A stretch of DNA of 64,000 nucleotides from JASTVH01 sp042862465 (GTDB lineage: Bacteria; Pseudomonadota; Gammaproteobacteria; Pseudomonadales; Oleiphilaceae), in contig JASTVH010000007.1 of NCBI GenBank assembly GCA_042862465.1, positions 124,001 through 188,000 on the forward strand, written 5' to 3'. Positions 46,576 to 54,575 of the stretch are shown piece by piece. The position numbers and the translations under genes are program-made. Numbering within the stretch: position 1 is the first letter of the stretch; the number at the start of each line of letters is the position of its first letter. A model generated the notes under the pieces. It saw only the letters and a program-made list of their open reading frames with translations, did not search any database and was not told the origin of the DNA.

Positions 46576-48396
46576 ATGGCACAAGACACCATCTCCGCAC
46601 GCGATATCGCCCGCCAGGTCCCGGAACTGCTCCGGCGTCTGCCGAGCGTCGCCAAGGGTTACTACTACTATTCCGTGAAGAGCCCGACCAGGTCCCTGAC
46701 CCTGGGCAGCCTGATCGAAGACAACGCCCACCGCCACGGCAGCCGGCCGGCCATCAAGTACCGGGATTACAGTATCACCTATGCGGAATTCAACGCCTGG
46801 GCCAACCGATTCGCGCACTTCTTCCGGGCCCAGGGGCTGAAGAAAGGCGACCGGATTGCCATCTTCCTGGAAAACCGCCCGGAACTGCTGGCGGTACTCA
46901 CCGGTGCCGCCAAGATCGGCGTAGCCTGCGCCATGCTCAACACCTCCCAGAAAGGCAAGGTGCTGACCCACAGCATCAACCTGATCGAGCCGCACATGAT
47001 CGTGGTGGGCGAAGAACTGGTGGAGGCGTTCGACGCTGTGCGGGACGACGCCCACTTCAAGCATGAGTCACCGCACCTGTTCCTGGCCGACCGCGACACC
47101 CGCACCGATTTTGGCGAGGCGCCCGAGGGCTTCCGCAACCTGGCGGCCCTGATCAGTGGATACCATGGCAATAACCCCAGCCTGCGCCATCCCCCGCGCA
47201 TGGGGGACACCGCGGTCTACCTGTTTACCTCCGGCACCACCGGCCTGCCCAAGGCCGCGCCGGGCAGCCACCGCAAGTTCGTCAAGGCCTACGGTGGCTT
47301 TGGCCACATGTCCCTGGCCATGAAGCCGGACGACGTCATCTACGTCACCCTGCCCTTCTATCACGGCACCGCGCTGCTGGTCTGCTGGGGTGCGGCCCTG
47401 GCGGGTGGCTCGGCCGTGGTGATGCGCCGCAAGTTCAGCGCCAGCCAGTTCTGGGACGACATCCGCTACTACGGCGCCACCACTTTCGGCTACGTGGGCG
47501 AACTCTGCCGTTACCTGCTGAACCAGCCCCCCAGCCCGAAAGATCGCGATCACCCGTTGCGCAAGATGATCGGCAACGGGCTGCGGCCATCGATCTGGAA
47601 ACCGTTCAAGGAGCGCTTTGGTATCGAGCAGGTGGCGGAGCTGTATGCCTCCAGCGAGGGCAACATCGGCTTTTCCAATTTCCTCAATCTGGACAACACG
47701 GTGGGCCTGTCCACCGCGCCCTACAAGCTGGTGCGTTTCCACGAAGGCACCCGCGACCCCATTCGCAACGCCAAGGGGCGGCTGGAGGAGGTGCCCAAGG
47801 GCGAGCCGGGCCTACTGATCGGCGAGATCACCAAGAAGTGGAATTTCGAGGGTTACACCCAGAAGGAAGCCACCGAAAAATCCATCCTCCGCGATGCCTT
47901 CAAGAAAGGCGACGAGTGGTTCAATACCGGGGATGTGCTGCGGGAGATTGGTTTTCGCCATCTGCAGTTTGTCGATCGCATGGGCGACACCTTCCGCTGG
48001 AAGGGCGAAAACGTCTCCACCACGGAACTGGAGAACATCATCGACGGTTCCGGCATGGTGGAGGAAGCCATCGTCTACGGCGTGGAGATTCCCGGCACCA
48101 ACGGCAAGGCCGGCATGGTCACGCTGGTGCCCCAGGACAACTTCAATATCGACAGCTTCCTCGACTACCTGCAGGAAAACCTGCCGCCCTACGCCATCCC
48201 CGTGTTCGTACGCAAGACGGACGCTATCGAGAAGACCGGGACCTTCAAGTACAAGAAGAAGGATCTGCAGGATATGGCCTACAAGCTGGAACGCTCCGGT
48301 GACGAGGTTTATGTGAAGTTGCCGGGTAACGACCGCTACACCTTGATGGAGGAAACCACGCAACGGGCGATCGAGAATGGAGAGTATGGGTTCTAG
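46576..48396 (+). CDS. atuH: Acyl-CoA synthetase AtuH (FATP-like very-long-chain family)
   Basis: A 606-aa AMP-forming ligase expected to activate citronellate or related acids to CoA esters. ANL motifs: FTSGTTGLPKAAPGSHRKF (P-loop), ELYASSEGNIGF, and FNTGDVLREIGFRHLQFVDR with GENVSTTELENII. This FATP-like form lacks a separate adenylate-ligase helper. The ATG at 46576 (MAQDTISARDIA) is chosen; in-frame ATGs at 46501 and 46555 give N-termini without family character. Last gene of the cluster, behind about 420 nt that contains two repeats. Confidence 0.9.
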   Translation: MAQDTISARDIARQVPELLRRLPSVAKGYYYYSVKSPTRSLTLGSLIEDNAHRHGSRPAIKYRDYSITYAEFNAWANRFAHFFRAQGLKKGDRIAIFLENRPELLAVLTGAAKIGVACAMLNTSQKGKVLTHSINLIEPHMIVVGEELVEAFDAVRDDAHFKHESPHLFLADRDTRTDFGEAPEGFRNLAALISGYHGNNPSLRHPPRMGDTAVYLFTSGTTGLPKAAPGSHRKFVKAYGGFGHMSLAMKPDDVIYVTLPFYHGTALLVCWGAALAGGSAVVMRRKFSASQFWDDIRYYGATTFGYVGELCRYLLNQPPSPKDRDHPLRKMIGNGLRPSIWKPFKERFGIEQVAELYASSEGNIGFSNFLNLDNTVGLSTAPYKLVRFHEGTRDPIRNAKGRLEEVPKGEPGLLIGEITKKWNFEGYTQKEATEKSILRDAFKKGDEWFNTGDVLREIGFRHLQFVDRMGDTFRWKGENVSTTELENIIDGSGMVEEAIVYGVEIPGTNGKAGMVTLVPQDNFNIDSFLDYLQENLPPYAIPVFVRKTDAIEKTGTFKYKKKDLQDMAYKLERSGDEVYVKLPGNDRYTLMEETTQRAIENGEYGF

Positions 48397-48397
48397 G

Positions 48398-48418
48398 CGT
48401 CGGATGTCTGACGTTTTT
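48398..48418 (+). terminator. Intrinsic terminator of the atu operon, built from a GTCCGACGTC-family repeat
   Basis: CGTCGG-ATGT-CTGACG forms a 6-bp stem (one G-U pair) followed by TTTTT, two nucleotides after the atuH stop. Its sequence belongs to the palindromic family seen at 40956 and 53636. Confidence 0.65.
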
Positions 48419-48445
48419 AACCGGCCTATATGCTCCCCCCCAAAC

Positions 48446-48716
48446 CGTCATGCCCGCGAAGGCGCACTGCTGCCCGGGGAAAATGCGGTAGCCTTGCTTG
48501 GAAGCGGGGCACTGCTTCGATTTGCGCGGTGAAAGCGACCAAGGCAACTCGCGAAGCCATACTTTGGCCACGCTGCTTAGATTAGAAGGATGGCGCCGAA
48601 CACCTGGCTTTCGTCACCCCCCAATCGTCATACCCGCGAAGGCGGGTATCCAGGGCGGCCAACACCTAACCTTGATGCCAAACGCCCTGGATCCCCGCCT
48701 TCGCGGGGATGACGGG
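48446..48716. repeat. Decayed and intact CGTCAT-CCCGCG repeats in a 480-nt gap
   Basis: The gap from the atuH stop to the GntR gene (48397-48880) contains a truncated unit at 48446-48465 (CGTCATGCCCGCGAAGGCG), an intact 91-nt copy at 48626-48716, and two degenerate half-units near 48757-48788 and 48833-48869 that share CCCCGGACT...TGCGCC...GGGCATGA or GGGATGA. No gene is present. Confidence 0.8.
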
Positions 48717-48880
48717 GCTCTGGCTGCGGTGTATCAAACCGCTAGATTCGCTTTCCCCGGACTGCAATGCGCCTGCGCGGGCATGAGGGGGGGGGGTATC
48801 TGATTGAAAGGTTTACAACCGCCCGGATTATTGTCCCCGGACTATGGTGCGCCAGAGCCGGGATGACCGTTTGGAATCTG

Positions 48881-49555
48881 TCAGACCTCCTCCATCTCCA
48901 CCGACAGCGCCTGCCTAATCAGGTACTTCTGATGCTCCCCAAACGCCTCCACTCGTCGCCTCGCCTCGCCGGCGTCCCGCGCCAGAACAGCCTGGGTCAG
49001 CGTGGTGAAAAATTCCCGGGTGCGGTCCAGATCCTGACGGTACCGGTCAGCACAGAAATAGAACGTCCGGCTGACCGCCGGTTTGAAGTTGGTCAGGGCT
49101 TCGGTCAGATAGGGGTTGCACACCACCTGACAGCAGGCCTCCATCACCGCGAAACTGCCTTCCACCGCTTCGGCAATATCGGGCGCCGGCGACGCCAGTT
49201 GTTCGGTCACGGCGCCGATGGTCTCCAACAGATAGTCCTTGTCCCCCGACTGCCAGCGTTCACACAGTCTGGTCGCCAGCATGACCAGCAAATGCATATA
49301 GACGTCGTAGAGCTCGTTGGCGTGCTCGGCATCAATCTGCGTCGCATTGGCGCCCTTGCGCGGCTTGATCTCCAGCAGGTGCCAGCGTTCCAGCGTGTAG
49401 AACGCCTCCTTCACCGACGCCCGGCTCACCTGCAGCTCGGCGGCGATCGTGGCCTCGTGCAACCGCTCGCCGGGGCGGATGTCGCCGGTCATGATGCGCT
49501 GGGCCAGGTAGTTGGCAATCTGCTCGGCCAGGGTGTTGGGCACCTGGAATTCCAT
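48881..49555 (-). CDS. GntR-family transcriptional regulator (FCD/FadR type)
   Basis: A 224-aa regulator with an N-terminal winged helix (IMTGDIRPGERLHEATIAAE, LQVSRASVKEAFYTLE) and an all-helical FCD ligand domain (AVMEACCQVVCNPYLTEALT, TFYFCADRYRQDL). FCD regulators often respond to organic acids or acyl-CoA. It is convergent with the atu operon and upstream, on the same strand, of nothing closely spaced: the piuC gene lies 88 nt away in the same orientation. Target genes cannot be deduced from sequence. Confidence 0.88.
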   Translation of the reverse strand: MEFQVPNTLAEQIANYLAQRIMTGDIRPGERLHEATIAAELQVSRASVKEAFYTLERWHLLEIKPRKGANATQIDAEHANELYDVYMHLLVMLATRLCERWQSGDKDYLLETIGAVTEQLASPAPDIAEAVEGSFAVMEACCQVVCNPYLTEALTNFKPAVSRTFYFCADRYRQDLDRTREFFTTLTQAVLARDAGEARRRVEAFGEHQKYLIRQALSVEMEEV

Positions 49556-49643
49556 GGTGGGTGTTCCTTGGCTGGCAAGTGGGTTTGATGCCTTTCAGTA
49601 TACCAAGGCGGCATAGGATTGCCAGACTGTAGAACAATTGGCG

Positions 49644-50318
49644 TTAAACCTCCGCCCAAAACCGCTGTAAATTGGCCAACGACTTGGTCAGCAAGTCGAA
49701 CTCCTGGGTCTTGCCCTCGCGCTCGAACAGCTGGCGGCGGGCGGTGTCAATGTCGAAGAGCACTTCCCGTTGCTGGGGATCACGGATGGTGCTCTGGATC
49801 CAGCCGATGGCCACCAGGCGTTCGCCCCGGGTGACCGGCTCCACGCGGTGCAGGGTGGATGAGGGGTAAATCACGGCGGCACCGGCGGGGAGTTTGTAGC
49901 TCTGTTCGCCGGCGGTGGTGTCCGTCACCAGCTCGCCGCCGTCATAGCTGTCCGGATCGTTCAGGAACAGGGTAAACGAGATATCCGTGCGCAGGCGCTG
50001 TTCGCCCTGCCCCATCACCGGGTCATCCACGTGATTGCCGTAGGTCATGCCATCCCGGTAGCGGCTGAACATGATCGGGGTCATCCGGCGGGGACGCACG
50101 GCCATCTGGAACACCGGATGCTGGTTGAGGCTGCGGCTGACCTCTTCCTTCAGGGCCTGGGCCGCCTTGTCACCGGCGGCCACCTGTTCGTTCTGTTTGA
50201 CCAGCCGGGCATGCCATCCCGCCGTCTGACGGCCATCCTGGAACGCCACCTCGCCCAGAGCATTGCGAATGCGGGCCAGCTGTTCTTCACTCAGTACATT
50301 CCCGATACACAAAATCAT
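49644..50318 (-). CDS. piuC: PKHD-type Fe(II)/2-oxoglutarate dioxygenase (PiuC/YbiX family)
   Basis: A 224-aa prolyl-4-hydroxylase-like dioxygenase. Iron-binding HxD in TYGNHVDDPVMG and distal His in SSTLHRVEPVTRGER, with the 2-oxoglutarate Arg following; the motif order is the PKHD signature. In Pseudomonas and E. coli this gene is iron-regulated and sits next to a TonB-dependent siderophore receptor (PiuA/Fiu). Here no receptor is next to it: instead it diverges from a Gly-Glu-rich lipoprotein across a Fur-like box. Start at ATG 50318 (AAGG upstream) rather than an in-frame TTG 9 nt earlier. Confidence 0.92.
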   Translation of the reverse strand: MILCIGNVLSEEQLARIRNALGEVAFQDGRQTAGWHARLVKQNEQVAAGDKAAQALKEEVSRSLNQHPVFQMAVRPRRMTPIMFSRYRDGMTYGNHVDDPVMGQGEQRLRTDISFTLFLNDPDSYDGGELVTDTTAGEQSYKLPAGAAVIYPSSTLHRVEPVTRGERLVAIGWIQSTIRDPQQREVLFDIDTARRQLFEREGKTQEFDLLTKSLANLQRFWAEV

Positions 50319-50339
50319 GGTTGCCAAACCTTAAACATG

Positions 50340-50358
50340 AATGAGAATAAGTTGCATT
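50340..50358. promoter_or_regulatory. Fur-like box between piuC and the GGE-repeat lipoprotein
   Basis: AATGAGAATAAGTTGCATT matches the AATGAGAAT-N-ATTnTCATT type Fur consensus at all but two defined positions. It is 22 nt before the piuC ATG and overlaps the -35 of the divergent promoter, so iron-loaded Fur could repress both genes. Confidence 0.7.
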
Positions 50359-50381
50359 AATGGCTATGAATAGCGCATTAT
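50352..50381 (+). promoter_or_regulatory. Promoter of the GGE-repeat lipoprotein gene
   Basis: TTGCAT (50352-50357) and CATTAT (50376-50381) are 18 nt apart. Transcription would begin near 50388, about 50 nt before the ATG at 50440. The Fur-like box overlaps the -35. Confidence 0.55.
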
Positions 50382-50439
50382 GCCGGTTTCGTTCAAATCA
50401 AACATTGTTTCCACGACCAGGACCGAGAGAACACACGCA

Positions 50440-51504
50440 ATGAAAGACCAGAAACTCAAGCTTTGGCTCGGCGTCGGCGTCGCCACACTCCTTGTCGGCT
50501 GTGATGCCCAACAGGCCGATACCAGCAGCGCCGCTCAGGATACGCCAACGGTTATGGAATCTCACGCCGGTGGCGAGGGCGGGGAAAGTCACGGTGGTGA
50601 GGGTGGGGAAACCCATGAAACCGACGGTGGCGAAGGCGGCGAAAGCCATGGCGGTGAAGGTGGGGAGTCCCACGAAACCGACGGCGGCGAAGGTGGTGAA
50701 GCCTACGAAGCCGAAGGTGGTGAAGGTGGGGAAGCCCACGAAACGGCAGGCGGTGAAGGCGGCGAACTGGGAGCCGCGTTCAGCCACTTTGCTTCCGGTG
50801 GAGAAGGAGGCGAAGGCGGCGAAGGTGGCGAGGGCGGTAGCGCCGGCGCCCCCTCAGCCGATCAGTCCGATGGCGTCTATTTCGCCCTGCTCGCCATGAT
50901 GAAAGGCCACATGACCAGTGCGCGGGATTTGATGGAGAGCGGCGAGATCGCAGCAGGCAAGCCTCACCTCACGCATCCGTGGGTGGAGCATTACGATGCA
51001 GTGGCGCCAGCGGCCGAGAAATACCAGGACGAAGGGCTTGAACCCAAGCTGGAGCTGCTCGCGGAATCCGCCGCGCAGGTCACCTCCTGGGAAGACATCG
51101 AAACCCGCTTTGCGGACGCCTGGCAGGCCGTAACCAACGCCCAGAACAAGATTCCCCAGAGTGAGCGGGATGAGCCTTCGTTTATCGCGGGTGTGCTTCT
51201 GGCGCTGACCAAGCAGGCCGCCCACGAGTACGAAGAAGCCGTCGAGGGTGACCATTTCGAGCTGGATCACGAGTACCAGGATGGCCGCGGATTTGTCACC
51301 GTGGCCCGGGATTACGCGGAGGATCGCGCCGACATTCTCAAGGCCAAAGACGCGAAAGCGTACGAAAAACTCACGGCCGCTCTCGACGAGCTGGCCAAGG
51401 CCTGGCCCCGCCCGGTGCCGCCCGCCCAGCCGGTCAAGGCGCCCAAACAGGTGTATGCCGACGCGGCCCAGGTGGAACTGGCACTCTCCAGCCTGATGTA
51501 CTGA
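50440..51504 (+). CDS. Lipoprotein with Gly-Gly-Glu/His repeats, probably iron-regulated, unknown function
   Basis: A 354-aa lipoprotein. Leader MKDQKLKLWLGVGVATLLVGC with lipobox LVGC (Cys21); Asp follows Cys, which in many gammaproteobacteria signals inner-membrane retention. Residues 44-133 are a low-complexity block with nine GGEGGE hexads spaced 8, 11 or 16 residues apart by linkers such as SHETD, SH, AYEAE and AHETA. It is strongly acidic with regularly placed His, suited to metal binding. Residues ~140-354 are a helical domain (YFALLAMMKGHMTSARDLME, THPWVEHYDAVAPAAEKY) not recognised. ATG 50440 is downstream of the predicted transcript start, so the longer frame from 50380 is rejected. 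No family function is claimed. Confidence 0.85.
   Translation: MKDQKLKLWLGVGVATLLVGCDAQQADTSSAAQDTPTVMESHAGGEGGESHGGEGGETHETDGGEGGESHGGEGGESHETDGGEGGEAYEAEGGEGGEAHETAGGEGGELGAAFSHFASGGEGGEGGEGGEGGSAGAPSADQSDGVYFALLAMMKGHMTSARDLMESGEIAAGKPHLTHPWVEHYDAVAPAAEKYQDEGLEPKLELLAESAAQVTSWEDIETRFADAWQAVTNAQNKIPQSERDEPSFIAGVLLALTKQAAHEYEEAVEGDHFELDHEYQDGRGFVTVARDYAEDRADILKAKDAKAYEKLTAALDELAKAWPRPVPPAQPVKAPKQVYADAAQVELALSSLMY
50569..50838 (+). repeat. Tandem coding repeat (GGEGGE units)
   Basis: About 270 nt of imperfect 24-nt and 33-nt units of the type GGTGGCGAAGGTGG, encoding the repeats in the lipoprotein. Spacing follows the protein pattern, so it is a coding tandem repeat, not a CRISPR array. Confidence 0.85.
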
Positions 51505-51519
51505 TAGCGGCGACTATTT

Positions 51520-51547
51520 GCCGAACCCGCGGTCCTGCGGGTTCGGC
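51520..51547 (+). terminator. 11-bp perfect hairpin after the lipoprotein gene
   Basis: GCCGAACCCGC (51520-51530) and GCGGGTTCGGC (51537-51547) around a 6-nt loop, 16 nt past the stop. The tail is C/T-rich (GCTTCCCCTTCCC) rather than a pure U-run. Confidence 0.6.
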
Positions 51548-51705
51548 GCTTCCCCTTCCCTGCGCTCTCTTTCCCCTACCGCACGTCATCCCCCGCCTCA
51601 TCGGCACACCTGCTCCACGAACGTAATACGTTGGTCTAGTGGCGTTGGCGGCCCGTTCTGGGACACTGCAAGAAACCGTTCAAATAATAAACGGAGGCTC
51701 TTCTC

Positions 51706-53622
51706 ATGAACGATCCGGCCCAACAGCCCATCACGGCCCGGGACCGCTACCTGAGCGTCTACCGCGAGGCCTGCGACCATCCTGATGCTTTCTGGCTCAA
51801 GCAGGCTGAGCGCATTCACTGGTTCCGCAAACCCACCCTCGGTGTGAGTCAGGACGAATCCGGCGCCGATCGCTGGTACGCGGACGGCGAGATGAACACC
51901 GCCTGGTTGGCGCTGGATACCCATGTCGAGCAGGGCCGGGGGGATCAGACCGCGCTGATCTACGACTCGCCGGTGACCGGCACCCAGGCCCGCTACAGTT
52001 ATCGTGAACTCCTCGATCGTGTCAGCAAGGTTGCCGGCTTTCTCAGTGCGCTCGGCGTGGAGAAAGGCGATCGGGTGGTGATCTACATGCCCATGGTGCC
52101 CGAAGCGGTAATTGCCATGCTGGCCTGCGCCCGCCTTGGGGCGATCCACTCGGTGGTGTTCGGCGGTTTCGCGGCACCGGAACTGGCGGTGCGAATCGAC
52201 GATGCCAAGCCCAAAGTGGTGATGTCCGCCTCCTGCGGCATTGAGGTCAACAAAGTCATCCCCTACAAACCCCTGCTGGACGAAGCCTGGCGACTGGCCG
52301 CACACAAGCCCGAGTGCGCGGTGATTCTGCAACGGGAGCAGGCATCTGCCGAGCTCATCGACGGTCGCGATCACGACTGGCAACAACTGGAAGAAAAAGC
52401 GGAATCCGTGACCTGCACGCCGGTCAACGCCACCGACCCGCTCTACATCCTTTATACCTCCGGAACCACCGGTAAGCCCAAGGGCGTGGTGCGGGACAAC
52501 GGCGGCCATGCGGTAGCCATGCACTACAGCATGGAAGTGGTCTATGGCATGCAACCCGGTCAGGTGTTCTGGGCCGCTTCGGATGTGGGATGGGTGGTGG
52601 GCCACTCCTATATCGTCTACGGCCCGCTGATCTATGGCTGCACCACGATCCTGTATGAAGGCAAGCCGGTGAAAACTCCGGACGCTGGTGCATTTTGGCG
52701 TGTGGTGGCCGAGCATGGGGTGAATGCACTGTTTACCGCCCCCACGGCCTTTCGCGCAGTCAAAAAGGAAGACCCGGAGGGGCACCTGATGGCCCAGCAC
52801 GATCTTTCCAGCCTAAAGCGTCTGTTTCTCGCCGGTGAGCGACTCGATCCGCCCACTTATGCCTGGCTCAAGGAGCGTACCGGTCTACCGGTGCTGGACC
52901 ACTGGTGGCAAACCGAAACCGGCTGGGCCATTGCCTGTAACCCGGTCGGCCTGGCGGCGCTGCCGGAAAAACCCGGTTCGGCGACCGTCCCCACACCGGG
53001 CTTCCAGGTCGCGATTCTTGATCCGGCCGGCCAGCCCTGCGAGCCCGACGAACAGGGGGCGGTCTGCATCAAACAGCCCCTGCCCCCGGGCTGCCTGCCC
53101 ACCATCTGGGGCGACCATGAACGTTTCCGCAACGCCTACCTCACCGCCTACCCGGGCTACTACCTGACCGGAGACGGCGGTTACCTGGATGAGGACGGCT
53201 ATCTGTTCATCATGGGACGGGTGGACGACGTCATCAATGTCGCCGGCCATCGGTTATCCACGGGAGAAATGGAAGCGGTCGTGGCGGATCACCCGGCTGT
53301 TGCGGAGTGCGCCGTGTTCGGCATCCACGACGAACTGAAAGGCCAGGTACCGCTCGGTCTGGTGGTCCTCAAGGACGGCCATGATCCGGATCCGTTGCAG
53401 CTGGAAAGTGAACTGGTCGCCCAGGTCCGGGAAAAGATCGGGGCGGTGGCCTGCTTCAAGAGGGCCATCGTGGTCGAGCGCCTGCCCAAGACACGCTCGG
53501 GCAAGATCCTGCGCCGCACCCTGCGGCAGATGGCCAACGGCGAGGACTATGCCGTCCCCTCAACCATCGACGATCCGGCCATTCTGGAAGAACTGTCCGA
53601 GCAGTTTGGCTCCAGATCCTGA
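51706..53622 (+). CDS. prpE: Propionyl-CoA synthetase (acetyl-CoA synthetase family)
   Basis: A 638-aa AMP-forming ligase. ANL motifs: YTSGTTGKPKGVVRDNGGH, DHWWQTETGWAIACN, YYLTGDGGYLDEDGYLFIMG and catalytic Lys600 in TRSGKILRR. The N-terminus (TARDRYLSVYREACDHPDAF) and motif RDNGGH match PrpE rather than Acs, so propionate is the likely substrate; propionyl-CoA also arises from terpene and odd-chain breakdown. GGAGG precedes the ATG. It is single and not next to a prp operon here. Confidence 0.9.
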   Translation: MNDPAQQPITARDRYLSVYREACDHPDAFWLKQAERIHWFRKPTLGVSQDESGADRWYADGEMNTAWLALDTHVEQGRGDQTALIYDSPVTGTQARYSYRELLDRVSKVAGFLSALGVEKGDRVVIYMPMVPEAVIAMLACARLGAIHSVVFGGFAAPELAVRIDDAKPKVVMSASCGIEVNKVIPYKPLLDEAWRLAAHKPECAVILQREQASAELIDGRDHDWQQLEEKAESVTCTPVNATDPLYILYTSGTTGKPKGVVRDNGGHAVAMHYSMEVVYGMQPGQVFWAASDVGWVVGHSYIVYGPLIYGCTTILYEGKPVKTPDAGAFWRVVAEHGVNALFTAPTAFRAVKKEDPEGHLMAQHDLSSLKRLFLAGERLDPPTYAWLKERTGLPVLDHWWQTETGWAIACNPVGLAALPEKPGSATVPTPGFQVAILDPAGQPCEPDEQGAVCIKQPLPPGCLPTIWGDHERFRNAYLTAYPGYYLTGDGGYLDEDGYLFIMGRVDDVINVAGHRLSTGEMEAVVADHPAVAECAVFGIHDELKGQVPLGLVVLKDGHDPDPLQLESELVAQVREKIGAVACFKRAIVVERLPKTRSGKILRRTLRQMANGEDYAVPSTIDDPAILEELSEQFGSRS

Positions 53623-53635
53623 GCCGGAGTATTAG

Positions 53636-53660
53636 GCGTCGGACGTCCAACGTCCGACGC
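53636..53660. repeat. Perfect 11-bp palindrome between convergent prpE and DUF6160-like genes
   Basis: GCGTCGGACGT-CCA-ACGTCCGACGC, 14 nt after the prpE stop and next to the stop of the converging gene. It is the most perfect member of the GTCCGACGTC repeat family and could serve as a two-way transcription stop. Confidence 0.75.
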
Positions 53661-53666
53661 TTAACC

Positions 53667-54515
53667 TCAGTGCCCGTAAATGCGCATCTGTGTATCCTGT
53701 ACCGCCAGATTGTCCAGGGCCACGGAGCCAACCGAGGTCCCACCAACCAGGATACCGCCGATGGCCACATCGGCACGAAACTCATTGATGTCCACAGCCA
53801 AACTGGCATCGCCGGCTGCATTGGGGCCTTTATAGATATCCATGTTCAAGGATGTCGTGGCATCCAGAATGTTCAGACCTCCACTTTCACTGTTTTCAAA
53901 GTAGCTGTCTGACATCATCCGCATATCGCGGATCCCCATGGCCAGAAAAGGAATATCGACATCCAGATCATCGATGCCGAACAACGTCTGTATGTTCAGT
54001 GTGTCCGTCGCCGTATCGATCTGAGCCCGAAATTGATTGAAAACGCCGTCAATCTTTAGATTATCCATCAGAACGGTACGGTCGCCCGCTGCAGTATCAG
54101 AAGGCCGCAGTTCCCACTTTCCGGTCGCGATTCGAAAATCCACCGGAGAAATGCTCATGGGGAATATCTGAATCAGGGCGTCGCCATCATCGAGGATATC
54201 GATATCCATCTTCATATTGTCCAGCTTATCCGTGGCATTGCCGGGAATACTAATGCCCCCCAGATTGGCCTGGATCGCCGGGAACATATCAGTGCGCTTG
54301 GCACCACCAACGGTAATATCCTCAATGGCCAGGGATCCCTGGTCGGTATAGAGAAACTCGTCGATGGAGAACTTGGTCTCCAGCTCGATCGTCACGCCCG
54401 CCTGGCCGGTCACTTTTCCCATCGCGGTATCGTCCATGGGTTTCAGTTCGGCTTGTGCGCCACAAACGCTCGCCCCTACTGCCAGCGCCAACAACTCATG
54501 TTTCAACGTTTTCAT
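53667..54515 (-). CDS. Exported protein, DUF6160-like
   Basis: A 282-aa protein with a signal peptide (MKTLKHELLALAVGASVCGAQA, in two parts) and a start typical of the DUF6160 group: ELKPMDDTAMGKVTGQAGVTI. The rest is repetitive beta structure of Asp/Gly-rich strands (LDNMKMDIDILDDGDALIQI, DDLDVDIPFLAMGIRDMRMM, VAIGGILVGGTSVGSVALDN) suggestive of a surface-associated beta-helix or pilus-linked protein. Start at ATG 54515 with GGGAGA upstream; the longer frame to 54542 is rejected. It follows the Hydin-repeat gene by 60 nt, probably one transcript. Function unknown. Confidence 0.7.
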   Translation of the reverse strand: MKTLKHELLALAVGASVCGAQAELKPMDDTAMGKVTGQAGVTIELETKFSIDEFLYTDQGSLAIEDITVGGAKRTDMFPAIQANLGGISIPGNATDKLDNMKMDIDILDDGDALIQIFPMSISPVDFRIATGKWELRPSDTAAGDRTVLMDNLKIDGVFNQFRAQIDTATDTLNIQTLFGIDDLDVDIPFLAMGIRDMRMMSDSYFENSESGGLNILDATTSLNMDIYKGPNAAGDASLAVDINEFRADVAIGGILVGGTSVGSVALDNLAVQDTQMRIYGH

Positions 54516-54543
54516 GTTGTCTCCCTCTACGTCGGGTTGCACA

Positions 54544-54565
54544 GGGCCGGCCTCCCGGCCGGCCC
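54544..54565 (-). other. 9-bp GC-rich hairpin between the two exported-protein genes
   Basis: GGGCCGGCC-TCCC-GGCCGGCCC is an exact palindrome in the 60-nt gap, after the 54576 stop on the minus strand. No U-tract; it may reduce readthrough so that the second gene is made at a lower level, or stabilise the upstream mRNA. Confidence 0.5.
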
Positions 54566-54575
54566 GGCGACCGCT

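Noticed and set aside
50569..50838. Tandem repeats considered as a CRISPR array
   Set aside because: Units are in frame, of uneven 24/33-nt spacing, encode GGEGGE motifs and have no unique spacers or adjacent cas genes.
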